Positions 24,751 through 36,301 of a stretch of DNA of 64,000 nucleotides are shown piece by piece. This stretch comes from Perilla frutescens (Eukaryota; Streptophyta; Magnoliopsida; Lamiales; Lamiaceae), in NCBI GenBank assembly GCA_026008535.1, contig BRKX01000011.1:47476183-47540182 (forward strand). Direction: 5' to 3'. Every line of letters begins with the position of its first letter. The stretch's first letter is position 1. Under the pieces are notes generated by a model, which did not search any database, was not told where the DNA came from, and saw only the letters and a program-made list of their open reading frames with translations. A program made the translations under genes and the position numbers.

Positions 24751-25241
24751 AAAGTTGCCCACCTCTTTATTTCCTTATATTTGAGTGTCTGTTTGTGAAT
24801 GCCATGATCACATCAGTTAGTCATTGCTTCCAACGCTTACACGGACTTCTATCAATGAAACGGTTTAAGGAATAGGACGACTCCTAAAATATAATAAAGT
24901 AAAACAATTTGTATTTGGATTTTATTAATCTTAAGAATAGGATATAGTGGCTCAAACTATAGTAAGTATCATTTGCATTCATGATTTTGAGAAGTAAAGG
25001 TACATACAATCTCATTGAATCAAATGCCAAATATTTTAATCAGAGCCAAATCCAAACCTCTTAAATGGCGTCTTGACGAAAGTTTGAAATATTTAAAATA
25101 GTAGTTTCTTGAATTTTTGTGTGGCTTTGGGAGGTATTTGGACCTTTGGTGTGACAAGGTATATATTTTGTTTTATGATGATTAGTGTATCTAGACGATG
25201 AACATCTTTTTACTAGTTATATGAAATTCCATAACTTGCTT
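24751..25241. other. Spacer between gene fragment and CACTA
   Basis: Intron-like AT-rich sequence; no feature I can support. Confidence 0.4.
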
Positions 25242-26371
25242 CACTACAAGAATTTTGCATTTTACCGACGGAATTTCCGACGGACATAATTCGGATCGTC
25301 ATTTAGTGACGGAATAACGACGGACTGTCCGTCGTTAATTTTAACGACGGATTTATGACGGAACCTTTGTCGTTATATGTAACGACAGATATAATCCGTC
25401 GTTAAAAATTAAATTTAATATTTTTAATTTAATTTTTTTCATTAACGACGGACTAACGACAGATTTTTCCGTCGCTAAGTTAGTGACGGAACAATCCGTC
25501 GTTAAAAATTAATTTTTTATTTTTTAATTTTTTTAATTTTTTTTAATTTTAGTGACGGATTTAGCGACGGAAAATTCCGTCGCTAAATTTAATTTTTATT
25601 TTTTTATTTTTAAATTTTTTTTAATTTTTTTTTAATTTTTATTTTTTTTTAATTTATTTTATTTCCCAATTAAGAAAAACGAATTTAAAATTAATATTTT
25701 CAATATTTTAGATAATATTATGATATTTTTAAAAATATAATTAAATGAAAATATTTATTTAATATTTTTTTATTTTTATAATTTTTCTCACTTTAATTTT
25801 ATTTTTTTAAATATTATTAATTATAAATATATAATATTTGAGAAAATTAATTAAAATAATATAATATTAAATAAATAATTTAATAATAATATATTTTAAT
25901 TTACAACATTAAAATATTATAATATATATTTCAATAAATGAAGGATAACAGTTTCGAAGTAATATATATTTATTATATCTGAATATAAACATAAATATAT
26001 AATAGCCCACTTAGTTGAGATGCAGAAGATAGATCTCTACCTTTACGGGAGGTCAATGGTTCGAAATTTTGGAATAATATGTGGCGCATGGGGAGCACGC
26101 GCTAAATTTTTTTATTTTTTTTATTTTTAGCGACGGAATATTTCCGTCGTTAAGTTTTTTAGTTTTTTTTCTGGTGACTGAATTTGGAAATTATTTAACG
26201 ACGGAAAAATCCGTCGTTAAATCCGTCGCTAGATTTTTCCGTTGTTAATTTTGTCGTTAATTTTGTCTAACGACTACGTGTTTTTAATCCGTCGTTAAAA
26301 CGGATTAGCGACGGATTTTCGAGATTTAGCGACGGAAAAATCCGTCGCTAAAACTTGATTTTTTTGTAGTG
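25242..26371. mobile_element. CACTA element with GACGGA subterminal repeats, TSD CTT
   Basis: The left terminus CACTACAAGAATTTTGCATT starts at 25242. The right terminus, read in reverse complement from 26371, is CACTACAAAAAAATCAAGTT. CTT flanks both sides (25239-25241 and 26372-26374). More than twenty copies of a CGACGG/CCGTCG motif (TTAACGACGGA, TCCGTCGCTAAA) crowd both subterminal regions in both orientations; in CACTA elements these are the binding sites of the TNPA-type protein. The 1130-bp element has no coding capacity. A tRNA-like stretch (TAGCCCACTTAGTTGAGATG at 26003, GGTTCGAAATT at 26058) suggests a SINE remnant inside. Confidence 0.93.
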
Positions 26372-27459
26372 CTTCTTTCCTCTCTCTCTCTCTCTCTGAT
26401 GATATGCATATTTTCTTGTTTCATAGGTGTAGCCGTTGAAAGTCGAGAATCTAAGTAAAGTTTTAGATGGACATATCTGCTAATCCTCCAAGTATGATCA
26501 AAACTATGTTTTGCGTATATTTATTTATTTATTCATTTTATCTTGCTTATTTGTAGATACATCAACTTAATTAAACACACCTAGGTAAAACCAATATACA
26601 ATGGGGACACCGTGAAGTCATTGCTTATCTATGCAATTTTGGTAGGCAATATAGTTTTATTTTTTCAATGTTTATTTTTGAGATTTTTTTTAAATCAAAT
26701 TTATATGTGTTTTACTTTTGTTGATATCCAGTAAATGTAGTTGAAGTGTTCAATTCATGTGTCTGGAGTTTCCAACAGAATGAAGAGATGTAGGTGCTTG
26801 TCATGATTCTATAACTCAGAAGATTTGTTGCGACTTAGACTGTTTGGTTCTCTCACGAAGAGGCCGTTGAAGAAGGCGTCTAAGAAGCTAACTATTCAGA
26901 TTTGGAAGAATAGTGGAAGTGCAATTGTGCACCACTTTTGACAGCGTTTGACAGCGTCATAGTTGTACATTCTTTATATTTTTAGATAATAATTGTAGAA
27001 TAGTTGGATAGGTTAGTGATAAAAATATATATATTGCTTTAATTTTTCCTTGTTTACTGATACTTAGAATTCTTCTCTTATTTGAAATAAATATAAGATC
27101 ATTTCTTGATTAAAATGTGTTATAATTATTATTATTTATATTTGTTTTTCCACATTAATTAGGTCTTTGATATACTAAAATTGAAAAATATAAAATATCC
27201 CAAATTGATTATATTTGTTGTTATAGTAATATATTTACCGACAATATGCACTATCTTAGTAGATTATATTTCTAGACATTTTATGATGTCTTATTAACTT
27301 GTCTCTTTTGACACTTTTTGGTGTCATTATAGCCAATTAATCTATCCCAACACTCAAAGAGACGACATCGTAAGTAAACGTGGAGATAGATAGGATGTCA
27401 TAATAGATTATTTATTCAGACATTTTTAAGTGTCTCCAAAATCATTTTTTCTTGTAGTG
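26372..27459. mobile_element. Right end of a second CACTA element with gene-like interior; left end not found
   Basis: The reverse complement from 27459 reads CACTACAAGAAAAAATGATT, then GGAGACACTTAAAAATGTCT; AAGTGTCT/AGACATTTT subterminal repeats run over about 27280-27430. The block 26430-26945 is less AT-rich with exon-like pieces, including one bounded by TTTCATAG at 26428 and a reading RLRLFGSLTKRPLKKASKKL at about 26830. I found no CACTA left end with a matching TTA duplication upstream, so it may have been lost or be too degraded. Confidence 0.55.
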
Positions 27460-27510
27460 TTACGAGTACATTAGATGTAAATTACATATACAATTAGTAC
27501 CGAATTTTTG

Positions 27511-28830
27511 TCATATGTTCTCGATCAAGTCCTTTTGAAGAGCGCTATGAGTTTCTCTGTTGCGAAGTTGATCCCTATTAACAATATAAGTCGACAAACT
27601 TGTGATGCATTCAGTAGAGTAGGAGAAAGGTTCGATATCTGAAGTTGAAGATATATCTGTAAAAAATTTTGTAGGATCATAATAGTTTTGGTACGTGTCT
27701 CGTTCATCCTCTACAATCATATTTTGTATGATGATACAAGTGATCATAATTTTACCCATCAAAATCTTATCCCAAACATGACATGGGCGTCGAATAAATG
27801 CAAAACGAGCTTGTAGAACTCCAAAGGCACACTCTACATCTTTTCTAGCAGCCTCTTGGTGTTAAACAAACAACTTATGCTTTCGAGTCACAGGAGATGT
27901 AATAGACTCGACAAATGCAGCCCGTGAAGGATATCACTCGGTGAGATAATATGTCTTATCATTTTGACGACCATTGACAATGTAACTAACCTGTAATGAT
28001 CGGCCTTCTAAAACATCACTAAAAACTGAAGATCGATTGAGAACATTAATATCATTGCACACACCTTGTTTTCCAAAGAACGGCACATGTCATATCCATA
28101 AATTATATGATGCAACGACTTCCAAAATGATTGTTGTCTTTCCACTCTCCCTGTAAATTGCCCAGCCCAGATAGTAGGACAATTTTTCATTCCCAATGCA
28201 TGCAATCAATGCTACTAATCATGTCAGGAAAATCACGTTATTCCCCAACATAGAGTAGTCTTGCCAAATCTTATTGATCAGGCCTTCTAAGGTATGTATT
28301 ATCGAAGCAAGAAATGACACCGTGTACGAAATAGATGATAGCATCTCTTGTAACCATTCCACTCATTCATAGTATTCATCAACAACATCAGTTGATGGCT
28401 CATAAGTCAACACTCTCATGGTTTCGATATATTTTTGCAATGGTGAAAGACATTGTCTAACTGTGCAATCAAGCCCCTGTTGAAAATATTCATCATTGAT
28501 AGTAACGACATCCACTATACTAAGAAAAAGTGATATCTGCATACGAAATTGACATCGAAAGAGCTTCGGAGAATACGTCGAATTAGAGATAAAATAGTCT
28601 TTCATCAAACGCACGAATCTCACACTCTCTATTACAATACTTTCTTCTAATTGTAGAAGTATAAGCTCCTACAGCCAGATGAGGATTGGTTAAGAGCATA
28701 TTGTGGATGATGTTATCATCTTCATGATGTTGTTGATGAACTCATTTTTCCCAATCTCATCAAATTCGTTGGGATTGGAATCATCAGAACTTGAGTTTGA
28801 TTCGATTGAAATATTTCATTGACATACATT
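27511..28830 (-). pseudogene. PIF/Harbinger transposase (DDE_Tnp_4 / ALP1-like), broken
   Basis: Read on the minus strand, successive fragments match the order of this transposase family. The N-terminal piece SNSSSDDSNPNEFDEIG lies near 28800; RLMKDYFISNSTYSPKLFRC and FRMQISLFLSIVD (with TINDEYFQQ and LSPLQKYIETMRVL) at 28623-28363; MHALGMKNCPTIWAGQF and GYDMCRS at 28205-28008; and the C-terminal IIQNMIVEDERDTY with HSALQKDLIENI at 27762-27511. Several frame changes and stops separate the pieces, so no functional enzyme remains. In the family, the catalytic nuclease cuts and integrates at TTA-type sites together with the Myb-like ORF1 protein, whose remnant lies just upstream. Confidence 0.82.
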
Positions 28831-29001
28831 TTTCTGAAGAGAATTGAAAATTGTGGTGAAAAAAAAGTAATATTGAGGATTTTTGTGTGAGTTTAATTTT
28901 GATATGTATTTTATAATATATTTATAGACAGTGCAAATCAATAAGAAAGAGTTAAGTTGAATCAGAATCCAATGCACCCATGCTCCACAAGTGCATGTGA
29001 A

Positions 29002-29568
29002 TACATCAGAAAAATAATTTATTCCAAAGTATGAGAATTCAATGAAAATAATGTGATAGATACATGTGATTTTTTGCAATAAATTGACAAGACCTATATC
29101 AGAATGTAAATACATCAGAAAAATAATTTATTCCAAAGCATAAGAATCCAATGCAAATAATGTGACAGATACATGAGATTTTTTGTAGATAAATTAACAA
29201 CACCTATATCAGAATAATGCAAATAATGAGAGAGGTGCATAATGTGATTTTTTGCAGATAAATTGGGAAGGCATACAAATCACGTTAGCTTTACTTTTAC
29301 ATGTTATATTTACTTTTGCATGTTAAACTTAGCTTTGATTTTATATGATTGAGACATATACAGGTGGATTTGTAGGAAAATAGATAAGAGTACTGGATAT
29401 ATATAAAATACATTAATTATATGTGAGGAAAAAGGCATCTCCTAATTACAACACACATCAATTATATGTGGGGAAAATACACCCCACAATTACAACACAC
29501 ATTAATTATATGTAAGGAAAAGACATCTCACAATTACAAACACGTCCCATAATTACAATTACATTAAT
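29002..29568. repeat. Two tandem repeat arrays between Harbinger transposase and ORF1
   Basis: A ~107-bp unit (ACATCAGAAAAATAATTTAT ... CCTATATCAGAAT) is repeated twice and partially a third time over about 29002-29275. Next to it a ~50-bp unit (TTAATTATATGTGAGGAAAA ... AATTACAACACACA) is repeated three times over about 29410-29565. Both arrays lie in the element's own inter-ORF spacer. Confidence 0.82.
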
Positions 29569-30558
29569 TTAATTTTTCCCAAACACAAGATTAATTAGTC
29601 GGAGTTTCACCTTTTTGTCTCCTGGAGATAAGCGATATTTCACCAATAATATATTCAACATTCTTTTTTCCATCTTCAAGGACATCATTTGTAACTTTTG
29701 GCTGTCCAATTCGAGTTTCTTAGCAATTAGCTCATTTTCATTATCTCTGATGAGCGGCAATGCATGAAGTTCTGCAACAACTTCAGATCCATATCGTGTT
29801 GCTTTATCTTTTCCTTTCTTTTTTGACTTATCTCTACATGTTGGACAATAAATAGTCAAACCTCTGATAATTGGAGTTTCTGGATTTGAAGGAATATAAT
29901 ACTCCCCATCTTCAGAAGTCCTTGATCTTTTAGTGTTGCCACCACTTTCTTCATCATCTCCCATTTCATCTTTAGGACAAAGTCGTGTTGCATCATTATG
30001 AAACAATGCAGCCCACCTTGGATGTTTACTCATAACATCATTATCAACAACCAAGTCTTGAAACTTGTTGTCATTCGCTTTATAAATTGAATAAGCTTCC
30101 ATCTCAATATTCTTCTGGCTCATTCCACTTCTTTTCCTCCGATTTGATTCTTCCAAAGCAACAATCCACTTGCCTGCATTTTCACTGACCTTTCATTAAT
30201 TCGATATTTCTTGGGTTGAGCTCCTCTGGATTTTCTGCTTGAGTTTCGTGATACAATTTATGCACACGTGACCACATTGCGGGCTTTTTTTATTCTTTCC
30301 GCGCATGGTATCAGTGCTAACGTAGATCCAAGCTGAGATAAGAGCTATATCTTCTTTCACGCACCAACTTACATTTTTTGCATCTTTCTGATTTTGGTTT
30401 GGATGTTGAACATTCCCAAACAAATTGCGAGAGATATTTTGTGTGGTTGGAAGTTCTTTAGAGGATGAGATTTGAGTGAGGTTTGGCGAAAATTGGGAAT
30501 TTATATTATATATTAGAATGAAGTAGTGCAAAACAGTTTTCCCGCCTAAGAAGTCCAC
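29569..30558 (-). pseudogene. PIF/Harbinger ORF1 (Myb/SANT-like, NAM-associated C-terminal domain), broken
   Basis: Two minus-strand frames form one protein. The first (30558-30196) holds VSWCVKEDIALISAWIYVST, the W..ED..L..AW SANT-like signature of ORF1. The second (30156-29569) begins with the GMSQKNIEMEAYSIYKANDN block and contains KHPRWAAL, an acidic/basic linker with SKKKGKDKATRYGSE, and a coiled-coil C-terminus (KKLELDSQKLQMMSLKMEKR). ORF1 proteins bind subterminal DNA and bring the transposase to it. A stop and frame change near 30160-30196 separate the halves. It is upstream of the transposase on the same strand, the normal order. Confidence 0.82.
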
Positions 30559-30599
30559 CTAAAAACATCAAATCAGTTGTTTTCATGCAAAAATGTTTA

Positions 30600-33426
30600 A
30601 TTCGGAGATTTTTTTTATAGAAAAAAAAATCTAATTTTTTAGACATCAGTGGAGCTTTCCAGAATAACCATAGCGTCAAATCTTCAAAACTCTCTAAGAA
30701 TTCAAAATTATGATATTTCTCTTATTTTTCTCTTTGTATTAAAATTATGACATTTCTCTCTCCTTAAGAATTCACAGTTTTTAGATATGGTGAAAACTCT
30801 GAATTTTGTAAATTTCTAAGATTCTGAGGAGATTTTCTTAGTAGCGAATGGTAGTTTAATCCGGAGTACGGGCACGTGTTTTCGAAACTTGAAAGAGAAG
30901 GTTTTGTCCATCAGTAAGGTAAGCTTAATGCTCAAAATTGGATTTTGTTTTTTTTTTTAGAATCTCAAAAATGTAATTAGCCCCCACCTGTTTGATAAAA
31001 TGATTCATTGAGTAACTCATCTAAAAATATATTTTTTCTTTGTTATTTGCTCAAACAACTCGCTGTGGGACATCAAAATTTAAGAGGATTTGTGCGTTTA
31101 ATGTGAGCAGCCAAGGCCAAAAAAGAGCTATCAAGAAGCCACTATTGAACTCGGCAATCGTTCGGTACATGATATTGCATTGTTTTTCTATTTAAAGGGT
31201 TTTTATATTCTCTTTGTACTATTATTTTTGGTTCATACCGGCTGATTAGTGAGTGTTTCATCGATTCAAAATCTTATGTGTTCAATCTTCTATGTTTATG
31301 CGTCCTTTTGTAATAAATTATTTTATATGGTTAGTTATTTGAACTCTTAAATGCTTTCTCATACTGCAATTCAAATATTGATTAATCAGCTGTAGGTTGT
31401 GAAAAAGGTACTATTGTTGGTTTTCTTATTTTGGGCATTTAAGAATAAGATGATGATTACATTGATTTGATAGTTGTTTATCATGTATTAGAACTCTAAC
31501 TTATCATTCTTGCCAATTATACTTTATTTTCCATCTTTTGGTTATTATGAATTGTTTTTTCATTTGTTTAAGATCGTGTATTGTGTTCCTAGAAGTTGCT
31601 CACAGAACTTATTCATTTGTATGGTGCCAAAGATATTACTGTAGGTGGCACTACAAAATTAGGTAATGATTAAAATGGTTAGATGTTATGATAGTTGGTT
31701 AATGGTTATAATGTATTAGCTCTACATGATCACTCTTTCTAATTAAATTTATTTTACATTTTTTTTTGTTTATTATAGATTGTTTGTTCCTATTTGTTGA
31801 GGTTGTTTGATGGTCACTCATTGAATAAGTGTATTCCGTGGGAGTTGCTAAGTAAACTTGTTTGGTCAAATGGTGAACGATTTAAGTCCTATGTATCATG
31901 TAATCAAATGTAAGACTTTGGTGTTGAACAAGTAAATAAACATTTTATTTCATATAATCAAAGGTAAAACTATGACACTCAACAAGTAAATAAGCATTTG
32001 ATTTCAATTCCATTGCATTTCTATTTGATGGTTATTATTCTGTATCATACACACATAACATAGATTAAATTATTGCATTAGATTGATTATAATTTATAGT
32101 GTAGATTTTCTTAAAAGATTGAATACTTTTTCTTCAAATGATATAGGCACTTAATGTACATTGTAAGAAGTGGACAATCTCCTATCAATGTTTCTAACCA
32201 AGGAGATGAAGCTTCTGAAGAAAGGAAATATATGCATGAAGGTGAAGAAATCAGTGAATTTTCATGTAAGGAGGAGTCATTTTCTTTCATCAAGTTGTTC
32301 ACATTAGGTAATTTGTTATGAAATTTTAGTTTTATGAATACCAAATATATAAGCACTCTCGCATTTTCCTCTTTATGGTTTCTCTATGATGAAATACCCC
32401 ACTATCTGTTTGATAAAATGGCCACAAAGGTGATGGAAATAGCTCATTAGTACCCTACTAGAGTCACTTATGAGTTGTCTTTCGAAGTTTTATTAGGATA
32501 AAAAACTAAGGTGCATTTTCTTGAAATTTTGAGCTTGCTCATGGTATCCTTGAGCTGACTAATTAATGTACAAGTACTTGGACTTTTATTACTTAACTTC
32601 TTGATATGTAAAAGGTTCCTTAATAGTTATGGAGTTTACACTTTTTAAAATTTAATTTTCTATTTGGAAATGCAGGGGTGCAATGTTTTGTGTATCACAA
32701 TATGATTTTTTTGGCAATGATGTTGTGGAGGAAGATGAATTAGGGGGCTAGAAGATGATGTTGCTCCGATCCATTTGTGTTTCAGTAAAATGATATTTAA
32801 TTTAAGGTTGCTTTTAAAGTGTTTATAACAATGTTGTTATAATTTTCTTGACCTGCCTTTGTGTGCGTAAATTTAATGCGTGTAACTTTTCTACCTAAGT
32901 TTAGCATAAACCCAATAAAATATCAAGTGACATTTTCGAAATTTGCTTGGTTCTAAATTTGTTGATGTACTTCATATGAGGAATTTTGTTCTTATGTTTG
33001 CTTTAGTTAATACATTGCATTAACTTTTGTCCATTTTGCACTATTGTTCCGACTTTTAAAATATACAAAAAATAAAATAAAATAAATGACCTTTCAAATT
33101 TTATTGAAAATGTTATTAAAACAAAATTAGGGAGATTAGATTTCTGTATCGGTGTAAGAGTTCTGCATGTTACCCATTTTTTAAATTTACCATGACATTA
33201 AGGTGAATATCAATATATTGATACAAATAAATAAATTATATTATATTACAAGTACTCACCTAAGGGAACACACTAATTAAACTAACTAATCTATGATAGA
33301 TAATTTATTAAAATGAGACAAATTAATATTTATATGCTAAAATTTAGAAGATCAAAATCAAATTTACATATTTAAAAATGTAAACATATAAAAAATTTAC
33401 CGGGCAACGCACGGGTGTAAAACTAG
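30600..33426 (+). mobile_element. Helitron with captured gene pieces (3' end clear, 5' end not located)
   Basis: The 3' terminus is diagnostic: ACCGGGCAACGCACGGGTGT then AAAACTAG at 33419-33426, followed by T. This is the common plant Helitron hairpin-plus-CTAG ending. Upstream, 30.8-32.8 kb looks like exons and introns of a captured gene. The terminus abuts a Harbinger ORF1 N-terminus, so the element appears to have inserted into that transposon. I could not find a clear TC-starting 5' end; the left boundary given is only where Harbinger ORF1 coding has already begun. Confidence 0.55.
30860..32751 (+). pseudogene. Exon-like fragments of an unidentified host gene inside the Helitron
   Basis: I see several exon-like blocks with plausible splice sites. 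About 30845-30919 ends in a GTAAGC donor. The block 32147-32307 is open for 53 codons (RHLMYIVRSGQSPINVSNQG start, SEERKYMHEGEEISEFSC within) between an ATATAG acceptor and a GTAATT donor. A last exon begins at 32676 after TTGGAAATGCAG, with one frame reading FCVSQYDFFGNDVVEEDELG before a stop at 32749. Base composition rises in these blocks. I do not recognise the parent gene. Confidence 0.4.
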
Positions 33427-33548
33427 TTTTGATAATATTTAGAACTTTGCTAATCTTCTAGATTTTGAAAATTTTGTGGGTGAAAGTAAGTTCCAAAAAT
33501 TTTCAAATTTTGGGAGTCATGATAATAATTTGGGTGATTTGGATCCAT
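33427..33548 (-). pseudogene. N-terminal fragment of PIF/Harbinger ORF1, cut by the Helitron
   Basis: On the minus strand, ATG 33548-33546 opens MDPNHPNYYHDSQNLKIFGT and continues with HPQNFQN. Harbinger ORF1 proteins typically start MDPN.. and are rich in N, Q, P and F. A stop appears after LED, and the sequence ends at the Helitron CTAG terminus. The rest of an ORF1 lies on the same strand from 30558 down, on the other side of the Helitron. The simplest reading is one ORF1 interrupted by the insertion. Confidence 0.6.
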
Positions 33549-33652
33549 AACTTAAAATGAAGAAGAAATGTGAGATTGAGAATTTGGTGAAATAAGATAT
33601 GTGAGAAAAAGAGAGTTTAGTTGTTTGTAGAAAAACATACCAATATTAGGCT

Positions 33653-33661
33653 CTATTTATA
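33653..33661 (-). promoter_or_regulatory. TATA box upstream of Harbinger ORF1 N-terminus
   Basis: On the minus strand the motif is TATAAATAG, embedded in CTCTATAAATAGAG, about 105 bases before the ORF1-like ATG. Position and orientation fit the element's promoter. Confidence 0.5.
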
Positions 33662-33717
33662 GAGAAAAAAAAACTATGAATTTTAATTTTTTTTTTATAA
33701 TTATATGAAATATTTAA

Positions 33718-35975
33718 TGTAGCGCCCCGGTCCCAAAAGACCGTGGAAATGGACGCCACGGAGGTGGGAATTAAGAAGCGGGAAAGAAAAGGGGTAACCT
33801 AATTAACAAAATCTCAACAGAAGACTCAGAATAACCAAACATGCTTTATTATAATATATACCTATTCACAAAACCAAGATCAGAGTTCTTAGTGTTTAAC
33901 AAAAGGATATTACAAGCGCGAAGACTTAATTATCAACAGAATACTTAACAAAAAGAGACAATGGGAAAATAAGTAAATAACAAAAGCCCATCTCTCAGCA
34001 TCGTCACCTCCACGCGCCAGCCTACTGACCTGAAAAATATTTGAAAATATTTGGGCTGAGTACTAGTGCACTCAGTGGGCAAGTTTTTACAATACAAGTT
34101 ATGCAAATCATTTTGTTAAAGTAATCTATCTGTGTTCATGCAGGTAGTGAAGCTTAGGAGGTTTCAAAATTTAAAGCAACCTAAGTTCACCAAAACATTT
34201 TATCGTGAAGCGCTTAAGAGTCCAGTCACTGCCCGCAACCCGTACTACATCACCACGCGTAAAGTTGAGTATGGCCAAGTATACCCAATGGGTGTAACCC
34301 ATAAGTGTTTCATTTTAGTCTCACCGACAAGGAGTAGGGCATGACAAATAATACATGCATACTGTAGCTACTCACATTGACACAGCGCTGGTATATGAGA
34401 CTCCGACAACATACAGTAGCACGTAAATATTTAACACAGATAGTCACATAGACAATTTTAACAAAGCAGAGCTTAATAACTCGAAAAATACAATTTGCAA
34501 AGATATAAGCCCACCTGGGTAATAGATAAGCTCTCAAATTCTGGGTTGGTTCTGCTCAGGTTCTGCTAGCTCTTCTAAGCCTGCAATAATCAATCTTGGC
34601 TTAGTTTAACTAAAAATATCTAAAACTTCACACTTAAATTCCCTTATAATTTAAGTTTCCACTGAAATTTTGTATTTTATTACTTACAATTTGACCACCC
34701 TCAAAACACTATACTATATCTCTAGCCTAGTGCCATTACATAATTCATGTGCAACATATATAAATTTACTATTTTGATTTTCATCTAATATTATAAAACA
34801 ATAATTGTTATTAATGAATAAATCGTAAACTAACAAGTTAGATTATTTATGCACCTTTAATTGATATTTTGTATTGTTATTAATAACTTTATACATATAA
34901 TATAACCTTCTGCCCTAAAAATGAATTAATCACGATTTATACTTTGATTACTAATTCTAATCTAAGACTACTTTGTAATTTCACACATATTTCTACATGT
35001 ACACATATACTTAAATCACTTCTTGAAAAGTTTTCCTAATTTTTCCCTTTATTTTTTTTTCCCCGTAATTCATAAATTAACATGAATGGAATAAGATTCA
35101 CTTTAGTTCTAGTATTCTTTTATCTGAAAGTAAGAAATCAATAGATATTAAATATTATTTATTTATTTATTTTAAATTTATGATCTCTTGGGTATATATA
35201 TAAAAATTGAAATTTTGCGATTCTGACACTAACTATATTACCATTTTCTTCAAACCCCAATTATTACCGAAAAATTTATGAGAATTGCGTTAAATATAAA
35301 ATTAGAAACTAACCTTGAACTATTCCTCCTTTAATTCAACAAGCTCAACAGTTTCTTTGTTATTGCTTATTTATCTCTATGTAAAAATATAGATGTGAAT
35401 AAATAGGCTATATATATGGAGTCACTCTACTAAGGCACCCACTTGATCTTATTAATTTATTATATGTATATGATGATTAATTGGAACATGACTCATCAAC
35501 CTTTAACCCAAATGTTGACACCACTTTACCTATTCAAACTAATGACACGTAGCTTAGGGAAATTGGATATCTTTTTTTTTTTAATTATTCATTACTAATA
35601 TTTACTATTATGTAGACTATATTTGTATATGTATAAATTACTATTATACATATACTTATATATACACATAATATATATATATATATGTCACAATAAATGT
35701 AGTACACTTAGTAGATAAATTCAATTTAATCATTTTAAGTGCATATCTAGGGTTCTAAATTAAATACAAAAATGTTCTAAGGGTATTTCTAACATACTCA
35801 ATGGGCACACATCACCTAAAAATGTGACCTAGAAATTCCATTTTCTTTCCTAGATTATCCTTATGGCTAGCATATGTCATATATATATTTTTAATACCAA
35901 AGTGTTTTTGGATGTCTAACTATTAGATATATATTCCTAATTAAATTTAGATAATAAAATTTTTGGGGTATTACA
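33718..35975. mobile_element. Solo LTR, family 1 (TSD TTTAA)
   Basis: It starts TGTAGCGCCCCGGTCCCAAA and ends GGGGTATTACA, giving the TG...CA rule and an imperfect inverted terminal pair (TGTAGCGCCCC / TGTAATACCCC). TTTAA flanks it on both sides (33713-33717 and 35976-35980). There is no internal coding region, so a 2258-bp solo LTR from recombination between the two LTRs is the natural explanation. A second copy of the same family is at 48895-51114. The LTR family looks Ty3/gypsy-like but I cannot assign a lineage. Confidence 0.85.
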
Positions 35976-35980
35976 TTTAA

Positions 35981-36183
35981 ATTTTAAATTAATATGTATA
36001 AAATTATGTGGCATCCAATCAGAGAGTGCCACATATGCACAGGTTGAGGACTGGCCTCAAGTTTGGCTCACCGCCTCAAGTCACGGAAAAGCGTGACTTT
36101 TTTATTATTTTTGTTAAAATTTGTTTTGTTGTTGTATTCGGCGACATCCATTTAGATGTCACCGATGGGGATGCTCTTGGAGG
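35981..36183. other. Terminal region of a PIF/Harbinger-like element
   Basis: The segment contains CGACATCCATTTAGATGTCA then CCGATGGGGATGCTCTT, resembling Harbinger termini (GAGCATCC.. in reverse complement). It lies on the far side of the solo LTR from the ORF1 promoter and so could be the outer end of the same transposon, with a matching left end near 23903. Confidence 0.4.
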
Positions 36184-36301
36184 GAGAAGGTGTTGATTTG
36201 GGAATTTAGGTTGATTTTAGAAATTAGGGTTCGCAAATTTGATTAGTTTTTGTTTTAGAGGACTGATAGTTGTGTATTTTACACAACTTTTGGACATGTT
36301 A

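Noticed and set aside
34132..34344. Similar 65-70 codon frames at 34132 and 49311 (MFMQVVKLRRF start)
   Set aside because: They are in two copies of the same solo LTR, and the frames diverge after ~12 codons with indels not in multiples of three.
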